Below, one piece after another: positions 21,027 to 28,396 of a stretch of 64,000 nt of DNA. Every line of letters starts with the position of its first letter. The stretch's first letter is position 1. Origin of the DNA: Symsagittifera roscoffensis (lineage: Eukaryota > Xenacoelomorpha > Acoela > Convolutidae); the NCBI RefSeq assembly GCF_963678635.1, contig NC_087064.1, positions 12,987,989 through 13,051,988 on the forward strand, given 5' to 3'. The translations under genes were made by a program, and so were the position numbers. Under the pieces are notes generated by a model. The model had not been told where the DNA came from. It did no database searches and saw only the letters and a program-made list of their open reading frames with translations.

Positions 21027-22835
21027 TTAGTCGTCGGGGAAGAAACCGTGGGGAAAGATGTCGTGGATGAGGTCGGAAGTTGTTAGTAATTTTGCTAAGA
21101 TGCGGATGATATTTTTAGTTTGAAGCAGTGGCCAAAGCAATTGAAGTGCTTTAATGGTTGTTAGTTCTTCTGTGCCAACTGCAAACTCATAAGGTGTGTT
21201 TTGGATGAGATTATATAATTTGTGATTGAATTTAGTGTTGTGGATGAATTCTAATATGGAGATTTCTATAGGTTGAACAAATTCGTGTGGGATAAGGAAG
21301 GGTCGGGATTCTTCTGCGTTGAAGGTCTTCGTGATGGGACAAAAAATATACATTTGGGTTATGGGGTCGTAATTTTGAAGAATACCATGAAGGTTAGTAT
21401 CTTTAATGCAATATGTGAAGTTAAGAAAGAATGGTGAGGTGTATTTGGAACTGATGAATTGAAAACGGTGGTGTGGTTGTCTGGAGGGAGTGTGTAGGTC
21501 GAAGTGATTTTGTATAAAACGATAATATGTATATGTGTGAGTTTGTTTAGTGCGTAACATAATATCGTGTGAGCAGTGCAAATCTCGTTCATGTGGTGCA
21601 AGGAAATGAAAGGTTAGTGAAAATAATTGAAAGCGTTCTTTAAAACTTTCGTAGGCTTGTGTGTCTGTTAGTGCTTCTGAAATGATGTGGTCAAATTTGC
21701 GATCAAAGATATTGAGTGTAAATACATATGGTGTTTTAATGAAAAATTTTTCTGTGATTTGTGGGTTAGCGAAGCAATCGTCGTCTAAAAATTGATCTTG
21801 GTTAGTTCGGATGATGTTATGATCATAATATTCTAGCGTATATTCGTTAGCTCGGGGTGCAGTGTATGTTTTTAGTGACTTTTTATATCCGATGTAAGTA
21901 AATTGTCTAGGTGTTAGTGGTGTAGTGAGTCGATATAGCATGTCTTTATTTCGTTCTATATCGATGTGAGTGTTAGATAAAGGTAGGCAAAGGGGATTAG
22001 TAAAATGATAATATGAGGTCCAAGGAAGGGTAGGCATTAAAACGTGTTCGTCTACAAAACTACGTGTATCGTTAGTGTCGTGAGGGGTGTTTAAGGTATA
22101 TTGTGGAAATGAGGGTAAGGTGATAGCTAAAAATTCTTTCGTGTTAGTGTGATTTGGATGATTTATATATTCACGGGCTGTTCCTGGTTTTGCTGGGAAA
22201 GGATGGTTTGGGAACTTTCTTTTAAAAGTGCGATAAGCTCTATTAGTGCTGAGTGAAGATTCAGTAGATGTGGATGATGGTGCTAATGATTCGGTATAAA
22301 CTGAAGAGGGTGTAGGGGTAGGTGGGTTGGATGAATCTATTGTGGATGAAATTTGGTTCATAGTGGGGGTGTCAAGGTGGTAGGGTTGTTGTTGTAGGGT
22401 AATAAAATTATCTAGTTCTGGGGAGATTTGGGGGGTATCTGGAGAATTGGATGATCGGTCTGAATGAAGTGAAGAGTAGGTTGGAGTGACTTGGGAAGCA
22501 TAAGAGGGTGTAGAATTGGTTGGGACAGGGTTATTTGGTAGTATTGGTTGAAAAGGGGGTTGGGAAAAAATTGAGGGGTTGGTGTGAAAATGATTGGATG
22601 GAGATGGTTCAGAGTCGGCAAATTCATCGCGGGTTTCAATATTCGGGTTATTGAGTTGTGAAGTGGAGTATAAAACTGAGATTTGTGAATTAGTATCTGA
22701 ATTCATGCCTGATGTTACATTAATGGTTGGAAAATCGGGTGGCGGGAAAGCAAAAAGTGGAATTATTGTAATTGGAGTGGTGAGGTTGGTTGGGTGGGAA
22801 TTTGAGCGGTGTAGGGATCCAAGTTGTCGGCTCAT
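21027..22835 (-). CDS. Intact 602-residue ORF of unknown function in the LTR element
   Basis: The reading frame is unbroken, although the envelope gene upstream has frameshifts. Residues about 30-205 are rich in P, S, T, N and Q and look disordered. The remaining 400 residues are mixed, aromatic-rich and probably folded, ending LTTSDLIHDIFPHGFFPDD. I see no signal peptide, membrane helix, zinc-binding cluster or enzyme motif, and I recognise no family. Its ATG overlaps the stop of the preceding frame as ATGA (22832-22835), the arrangement used for termination-reinitiation in some viral and retroelement messages. A consensus splice donor follows its stop by 3 nt. Persistence of a long open frame suggests it served the element, but its function is unknown. 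Confidence 0.75.
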   Translation of the reverse strand: MSRQLGSLHRSNSHPTNLTTPITIIPLFAFPPPDFPTINVTSGMNSDTNSQISVLYSTSQLNNPNIETRDEFADSEPSPSNHFHTNPSIFSQPPFQPILPNNPVPTNSTPSYASQVTPTYSSLHSDRSSNSPDTPQISPELDNFITLQQQPYHLDTPTMNQISSTIDSSNPPTPTPSSVYTESLAPSSTSTESSLSTNRAYRTFKRKFPNHPFPAKPGTAREYINHPNHTNTKEFLAITLPSFPQYTLNTPHDTNDTRSFVDEHVLMPTLPWTSYYHFTNPLCLPLSNTHIDIERNKDMLYRLTTPLTPRQFTYIGYKKSLKTYTAPRANEYTLEYYDHNIIRTNQDQFLDDDCFANPQITEKFFIKTPYVFTLNIFDRKFDHIISEALTDTQAYESFKERFQLFSLTFHFLAPHERDLHCSHDIMLRTKQTHTYTYYRFIQNHFDLHTPSRQPHHRFQFISSKYTSPFFLNFTYCIKDTNLHGILQNYDPITQMYIFCPITKTFNAEESRPFLIPHEFVQPIEISILEFIHNTKFNHKLYNLIQNTPYEFAVGTEELTTIKALQLLWPLLQTKNIIRILAKLLTTSDLIHDIFPHGFFPDD

Positions 22836-23257
22836 CGTGGGCTAAAAAAATTATTATTTTGAGACTGAAAAGCGGTGGTATGGGGTTGTTCTATAATTTT
22901 TTCATAAGTATTTTCATCTTGTGAATGGTGTGTCATTATATGTTGGATGGGACTTTGTGATATGGTTGGTCTAAAATTTGGATTATGTGTTATTGCTAAA
23001 CTTCGAAAATTTCGTGGGACTAGGGATAGTGGATGGTTATGTGGTAGGGGTGGTAACTGTGGTGCTGTAGGCGTTGTGTCTACATTGTTATGTTCTTCGT
23101 CGTATGTGTTCTGTCTTGTTGCTATTTTTGTGTTATATTCTTTTATTTGTGCGTCTAAAAGAATTTTGTTTATTGATGTAGAAAAAATTCCGAAAAATCC
23201 TGCAAATAGTATGCGTGCTACATTGCTTGTCTGTTTACTTGTGTGTGTATAGCACAT
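22832..23257 (-). CDS. Envelope-like C-terminal part: membrane anchor and cytoplasmic tail, frameshifted
   Basis: A 141-codon frame with a hydrophobic segment, VARILFAGFFGIFS, near residues 13-26, followed by a proline-rich polar tail. It lies directly after the glycoprotein ectodomain frames and is in a different frame, so it reads as the transmembrane anchor and tail of the same envelope-like gene separated by indels, or as a separate small membrane protein. Its stop overlaps the start of the 602-codon ORF. Confidence 0.55.
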   Translation of the reverse strand: MCYTHTSKQTSNVARILFAGFFGIFSTSINKILLDAQIKEYNTKIATRQNTYDEEHNNVDTTPTAPQLPPLPHNHPLSLVPRNFRSLAITHNPNFRPTISQSPIQHIMTHHSQDENTYEKIIEQPHTTAFQSQNNNFFSPR

Positions 23258-23316
23258 GTGTTGTAGATTCCTTTTAAAAGTGAAAAAAGAAATCCTATAA
23301 AGTTAAACATTGCGTA

Positions 23317-23697
23317 TTAAATAGTTAATTTTTCTAAGATGTAGTAGGGCCATCCTAGAAAATCAAGAATTTCATTTTTGAGTGTAACAAAGCTAAAAAT
23401 ATTAATAGGTGATATATCTTGGGGACGGTATTTTTCACCGTTTAGATATATATAATCTTTAATGTCTTTAAAATATCCGCTATAGTCTTGCGTATAGATG
23501 TCTGCAAATCCTGCTGTTTCGGCAAGTTTGCGTAAGTTTTGGTCAATTGATTGTCTTTTTATAGTGTCCATTTGTGTTAATAATTCTTGGAATTGTTGTG
23601 TTCGAATGTGATGTTGAATATCTGATTTTGAATATATTCCTATTGATTGTAAGTCAATATTTGGGTTTCGAGCGATAGCTCTAATGCTTTCAGGTGA
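23317..23697 (-). pseudogene. Envelope-like gene, membrane-proximal part in shifted frame
   Basis: Where the main envelope frame ends (23690), an adjacent frame is open from 23697 to 23317 and continues with protein-like sequence (ESIRAIARNPNIDLQ, ILDFLGWPYYILEKL). The shift lies at or just before an A/T homopolymer near 23697-23705. It ends at a TAA shortly before the membrane-anchor frame. This points to a decayed gene rather than a designed boundary, though a sequencing homopolymer error is possible. Confidence 0.6.
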
Positions 23698-25450
23698 AAA
23701 ATTTTTTGAGTGATTGCATTAATGTGGGATATGGGGTAAGAAGGTAATATTTATCTTCATCAGGGTTTAGTTGTACTACATTGTGGCTATTTTCTGATCC
23801 GCATGGGACTGCGGTATCCCAGAAATAGGTTCTTCTTGAAAGTGTGTCAACGAAATGTACTTTATTCTTATAAAAGATAGGGATTCTTTTATAGCATCGT
23901 TTGTCTTCAAAAACGTATAGTGGTGATACTTTTTTGGTACAAGTATAAAACCATAAAATGTTTCCTTCGTAGTCTAAAAAATTTGATCTATTTCCTGATA
24001 GTAAATATCCTGCGTAGGTTATTTTTAATACTGCTAGTGCAAGTGATTGTAATATTTTTGTTCTTTCTAATTCGCATAATTGGTGAAGTGTTTCTAATTC
24101 GGAGAGTGACATTTCTTGAAAAGTTCGGCTAATCGTGTAGTCTAATTTCATATCTAAGTGAATATCATAGTGGATATTACCGAAATATGTACTATTCATT
24201 AGTGATAGTTCTTGTAAACGTGTGCTTTGATCGTCTTGGGGCTTTAGATGTCCACCAGGTTGACCTGTATTTTTTTGAAAATTAACTGGTATATATGATG
24301 TTCCTTCATTTGGAGGATGACTTGTGGCGTATGGGTCGATTTTTATTTTTCCAGTGGTCATGTCGAATCCTTTTTCGTATTCAACTAGTATTTCGGAGTA
24401 TTGTGTTTTGTGAAGTGGGTTTTTATATTTACATGCAAGTTCTGTTTCTTGATATACTTGAAAACGTGTTAATTTATTTTCTATATTGTGAATGTTTCTA
24501 AAATTAGAACTTATTTTTCGTAATGGATTTACTTGTTCATATGGTATTGATTGTTTAAAATATTTTTCGTGAAATTTTATCATACGAGCGTGTATTTTTG
24601 CTACTTGAAATGTTGTACATGTGTCTTCGGGGAACCAAACAATTGTTGCTTGTGTTCGTGTTGTAGGGTCGCAATAACCTTGATCATTTTTACAAGGTAA
24701 TCTAATTCCTTGATAGATCATTGTGTTGTCTGATAAATCTCGTGTGAGTTGTATTTTTTCGAGTTGTATTTTCCAATCGAAAAACATTATTTCTTGGTAT
24801 CCTTTATTTTTTGTGTCTGCTTTGCAGTTTGATGGGTTATTTATACCAATGTGTGGTATCCAGTGTTTATCGTGTATGTCATAGGTTAATCGTCCGTGTG
24901 TGCCGTTATATGGGTATTTTTCATCTAATTTTAAATGTCCTTGATATCTTTCAAGTTCTGCTTGATGTACAGAGTCTGAAAAAACTTGGAAGTATACTAA
25001 CTTTCTATCTGAGTTTTTATTTTGTGTGATATTTAGTCTAAGTAACTCGTTTTTACAATCTTCGGGATTTAGGTGTAAAAGTCGTTCGATATTACTTTGG
25101 TAGAATGATTCATGGTCAAGTCGGTTTTTATTTCCGTTTGAGACTTGTGAACAATGTACTTTTTTCTCAGAGAATGTTGCTGTGAATTTATATCCTATAA
25201 CTGTTGTTGCTCGGGCTTTTGAGTAAAGTGTTGCTATTACATTTGTTGTTTCTATGGCTTGTGGTTCTGTTTCGCATTGTGATACTTGATTTATTGCATA
25301 TTTGTGTAGTGTTTTTTGTTCGTTTTCTTCACAATCGTAATGTGTTACTAATAAATCTTGGGGTCCTGTGCGGGGGGAAGGGTTTATGTTTTGATTTGAG
25401 ATTACTAGAAAAAGGAGTTGGAGAAAAATTAATAATTTTAGAATATACAT
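23690..25450 (-). CDS. Envelope-like glycoprotein (ectodomain), truncated by frameshift
   Basis: A 586-codon frame. Residues 1-18 (MYILKLLIFLQLLFLVIS) form a clear signal peptide. The body is cysteine-containing with several N-glycosylation sequons (NITQ, NGTH, NSTY, NRSN). Toward the C-terminus lies a distinctive block: LCELERTKILQSLALAVL, then GYLLSGNRSNFLDYEGN, then CYKRIPIFY and FVDTLSRRTYFW. That block reminds me of glycoproteins of chuviruses and related negative-strand RNA viruses, which some animal LTR elements have acquired; this is recollection, not a search. Its start overlaps the end of an upstream open frame. The gene continues after a frameshift at about 23697, so this copy is broken. 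Confidence 0.65.
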   Translation of the reverse strand: MYILKLLIFLQLLFLVISNQNINPSPRTGPQDLLVTHYDCEENEQKTLHKYAINQVSQCETEPQAIETTNVIATLYSKARATTVIGYKFTATFSEKKVHCSQVSNGNKNRLDHESFYQSNIERLLHLNPEDCKNELLRLNITQNKNSDRKLVYFQVFSDSVHQAELERYQGHLKLDEKYPYNGTHGRLTYDIHDKHWIPHIGINNPSNCKADTKNKGYQEIMFFDWKIQLEKIQLTRDLSDNTMIYQGIRLPCKNDQGYCDPTTRTQATIVWFPEDTCTTFQVAKIHARMIKFHEKYFKQSIPYEQVNPLRKISSNFRNIHNIENKLTRFQVYQETELACKYKNPLHKTQYSEILVEYEKGFDMTTGKIKIDPYATSHPPNEGTSYIPVNFQKNTGQPGGHLKPQDDQSTRLQELSLMNSTYFGNIHYDIHLDMKLDYTISRTFQEMSLSELETLHQLCELERTKILQSLALAVLKITYAGYLLSGNRSNFLDYEGNILWFYTCTKKVSPLYVFEDKRCYKRIPIFYKNKVHFVDTLSRRTYFWDTAVPCGSENSHNVVQLNPDEDKYYLLTPYPTLMQSLKKFFT

Positions 25451-26568
25451 GTGTATGATAATCCTGAGTATGGGTTATAAAATGTAATGTAACCAATTGT
25501 CTTTTTGGTGTATCTGTCGTATTTATATATTACTTCAGTTGTTATAAATGGTGGTGGTAGTGATTGAGCTGTTATGTTTGGTGGGTCTAAAGGGTAGGGA
25601 TGTTGAGTAATGTTGTTTAATTTAACTGTGATTTCAAACTTTAATTGTAAACTATTTTGTTGGAGTATTTGTATATTGTGGTCACGAATATCGTCGTGGA
25701 TGTCTTGTCGATATTGTAGTCTATTGAGTGCCCAGTTGTGAAGGCGATTACTTTCTAAGTGTTGTCCAAATAGTGGTGGAGGTGCTGTAAATGTATTCCA
25801 ATCTAGTCTTAAAGGAATAGTTATTGATGATTGTTCTCGATATCTTGCGTCGAGATTATTTGGAAAATTTAAGTTAAGAGGCGTCGGTGAAATTTGGCTA
25901 ATTGATGGTGTTGATGGTAGTGATAATGTTTCCGGTAGTGATGAGGATGTTGTATCTGAAGAAATATCTATTGGGTCATTGGTTAAATTTGGTTCACCTT
26001 GTGTGAATGAATGTGTTGTCCAATATGGTAGTCGTGATGTTTGGTTTGGGGGATTAAAGGGATTTTCACGTATTTGTTCAGATGTTGGTGTTGAACCTAA
26101 GTAATCTGAGGGTAGGCTTGAGGTGCTACGTTGTGAAAGAAGTGTAGGGGTTTCTGGTAAGATACCAGTGGGGTTTTCTGGAGTGCTTTGTGATGGGGAT
26201 TGAGGTATTTCAAAATGAACTCGGGGAGTTTAAAAATTTCTATTTCGTCGAGGATGTATAATTTGCCTATTTATTTCGGTTGTGTTTTAGTTTTGGCTAG
26301 GATGTCGTATTCTACTTAGTTCTGGTGGTAGTGTTGGGTATAAGTTATATGTTGGTTCACTTAAAGGTGCTTGCCGTTGAACGGGTTCTAGTGGTTCAGA
26401 TAAGCGTCCGTGTCGTTCTTCAAAAGTATATGGGTTATCTTGAAAAGAAATTCGTGTAGATGTTTGAGGATTTTGGGTAGTTGAAGGTGTTGTTGGGTTA
26501 TCTTGGGATGATGTCGGTGAAGACTGACTTTGGGACTGTTGGTTAGCAATTTTTGATAGATTTTTGGT
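25438..26568 (-). CDS. P/S/T-rich open frame without any ATG, between pol and envelope
   Basis: The minus-strand frame ending TAA at 25438-25440 is open for 263 codons back to a TAA at 26230-26232. It stays protein-like through a second TAA at 26287-26289 up to 26568. The 263-codon stretch contains no methionine, so it must be reached by splicing, recoding or a non-AUG start. The upstream two thirds are Pro/Ser/Thr-rich (STPSISQISPTPLNLNFP). The last 120 residues look folded (DARYREQSSITIPLRLDW, LQLKFEITVKLNN) and end NPYSGLSYTCIF. It overlaps the envelope start by 13 nt. I recognise no family. Confidence 0.5.
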
Positions 26569-26576
26569 TTATTCTT

Positions 26577-26762
26577 TTAGTGAAAAAGTTTATGTTTATT
26601 ATAGTATTCTTCTAAAAAAAGAATTAGGAGGATTGTTGCTAGAGCGAATGTGATGATTGCTTTCTTTATATATTTGCATATGGTCAAAATGAGGGATGAT
26701 AGAAATGTTATGAAAATTACAAATAGTAAAAAAAATATCAGTTCTACTGAAAATGGTTCGTA
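26577..26762 (-). other. Hydrophobic open frame without ATG (two membrane segments)
   Basis: Sixty-one codons with two strongly hydrophobic segments: ELIFFLLFVIFITFLSSLIL, then after a short basic gap IITFALATILLILFL. It ends EEYYNKHKLFH. There is no start codon in frame; a TGA precedes it. It could be an exon of a spliced membrane protein or residue of a decayed gene. Confidence 0.35.
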
Positions 26763-26777
26763 TCATTTAGACAAGTT

Positions 26778-26993
26778 TTATGAATCGTACCTGTGGATAT
26801 AATCAAGGGCTTTTAAAAGTTTGAGGAATAGTTCAAATATGGAATAGAAAATTAAAAAAATATTGCAAAAAATGATTAAGATTATTACAAAAGATTCAAA
26901 GATATCAAAAAGAAATATTATAAAAGTTTTAAGTATCGTAAAAAATTGTATGAGATTTGTTAGAATTATATTGACTGATTGGGAGAAGAGCAT
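26778..26993 (-). CDS. Small hydrophobic ORF (71 codons)
   Basis: The predicted product is almost entirely hydrophobic (LIQFFTILKTFIIFLFDIF, FVIILIIFCNIFLIFYSIF) with two or three membrane-length segments. It is the first ATG-started frame after integrase in element order. Very AT-rich DNA biases any frame toward F, I and L, so this may be a compositional accident. Confidence 0.3.
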   Translation of the reverse strand: MLFSQSVNIILTNLIQFFTILKTFIIFLFDIFESFVIILIIFCNIFLIFYSIFELFLKLLKALDYIHRYDS

Positions 26994-27586
26994 TTAAGAA
27001 ATGACTTCTTGATCGAATATTTTTTGTTGTTCGGGGCAATTTTCAAGTGTGGTCGGATTATTTATTGGTTTTTTGACAAGTGGGTTGAGTTTTGTGAAAA
27101 ATTGTTAGGGGCAACTTTTATGGTGATCGGGAGGTCGTCTTTTTCTTTATTTTTATTTGTCAAATGATCCGGGGTATGGTGAGACTTTTGCACTTTAGGC
27201 TAATTAAAATGTTCGTTCTGTTACTTTAGGCTAAGTTAACAGATTTGTTTGGGGGGTATTTGAGGTCTGAGTTGGGGAAATATTGTTGATCTTTGGGTTA
27301 TTAGATAAGGGAGGGTTATGATATTATGGTGATATTTATTTTAGTTGTCAAGTTGGAGTGGTTTGCTTATTTTTGACCTGGAGGTCGTAAAGTTATAGTT
27401 ATAGATATGCCTGGAGTTTTTTATGGTTCGTCTAATTGATCTGAGTTTAAGTTAGAGAAGGTGACGGATTAGATGAATCCTATTGGTTTAAATTTGAACT
27501 AGAATCATTGCGTGTTTGTCAGCATGTTATTTTGAAAAATGAAAATTCAAAATGTTTCAAAGGTTTCAAGATTGTGAAATATAAAA
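26994..27586 (-). other. Pol-envelope intergenic stretch of the element
   Basis: 593 bp without a convincing frame. The motif CACTTTAGGCTAA / TACTTTAGGCTAA occurs twice about 35 bp apart (27190-27235). It may hold a splice acceptor for a subgenomic envelope message, but I cannot point to one with confidence. Confidence 0.5.
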
Positions 27587-28396
27587 TTAAAGTTGTTTTT
27601 GAAATTCGACTTTCTTTAATATTTTAGATTGTGGGATGAATATTTTATAACTTTTACGTGGTTGATTTCTAAGTCGTGATGACTCTCTATGTTCTGATTT
27701 GTCGATTTGCTCTTGGGGTATTATTTGTTGTGTCATTTTTCTATTTCTCCTTTCTTTTTGAGATGTATTTTGATCTAGATTTTTTGTATTGCTTTTTGTG
27801 GTGGTTGATTTTGTATTTTGGTTTTTGAGGTGAAAATCTTTTTGTTCCTTTGTTGTATTTTCCGTGTGTGGGTTATTTTGAATAACTTTTAAACCTGTAA
27901 AAGAATATAATTGAGTTAGTTCGCGGAGTGCGTATTCTTTTGGATAATAAGGTAATAGGTTATTTCGATGTTGAACGATTTCTTTTTTGTCTGAGTCGGT
28001 GATTTTATATGTGACATCAGTGGGTTTTGCAATTATTTGGTATGGTCCTTTACGAAGGGGTTGTAATTTTTTAGAAATTCCTTTTTGAGTATTAAAATTG
28101 GGTATTAAAACAAATGTTTCAATTTTTAAATCGGAGGCTGGTGTAAAGCGTGAATTTATTTGTTCATTAATGTTTTGCCTTTGTAACAACTTTTTTGTTA
28201 CTTTTTGGTAAATTTCATTGTGTTTTTTATCTCTGTTTAAAATCCATTCGGTGTGTGTACCGGAGGCTAATTTAAGAATTTGTGGGTGATGAAAATGATC
28301 TTCATCGTGTGTATGTAAAGGTAGGTTATAACAAATTGAATCTTTATTCGGTTGACAATATTGGTTTGCGTGGCTTTTGGTTAAAAACCATTTCAT
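27587..28396 (-). CDS. pol: Integrase C-terminal part with GPY/F domain, shifted frame
   Basis: A 269-codon frame that overlaps the end of the RNase H-integrase frame by about 50 nt in a different frame. It holds the integrase tail: KLQPLRKGPYQIIAKPTDVT is the GPY/F module of Ty3/Gypsy integrases, followed by HRNNLLPYYP. After that comes a long K/N/Q/T-rich tail ending in basic residues. The separation from the catalytic core is a +1 or -2 shift near 28345-28395: either an inactivating indel or a recoding site. Confidence 0.8.
   Translation of the reverse strand: MKWFLTKSHANQYCQPNKDSICYNLPLHTHDEDHFHHPQILKLASGTHTEWILNRDKKHNEIYQKVTKKLLQRQNINEQINSRFTPASDLKIETFVLIPNFNTQKGISKKLQPLRKGPYQIIAKPTDVTYKITDSDKKEIVQHRNNLLPYYPKEYALRELTQLYSFTGLKVIQNNPHTENTTKEQKDFHLKNQNTKSTTTKSNTKNLDQNTSQKERRNRKMTQQIIPQEQIDKSEHRESSRLRNQPRKSYKIFIPQSKILKKVEFQKQL

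Noticed and set aside
26750-26795. Mini-intron joining the two hydrophobic frames
   Set aside because: A CAG|GTACGA donor and TTTTCAG acceptor lie about 45 nt apart on the minus strand, but joining them does not restore the hydrophobic frame.
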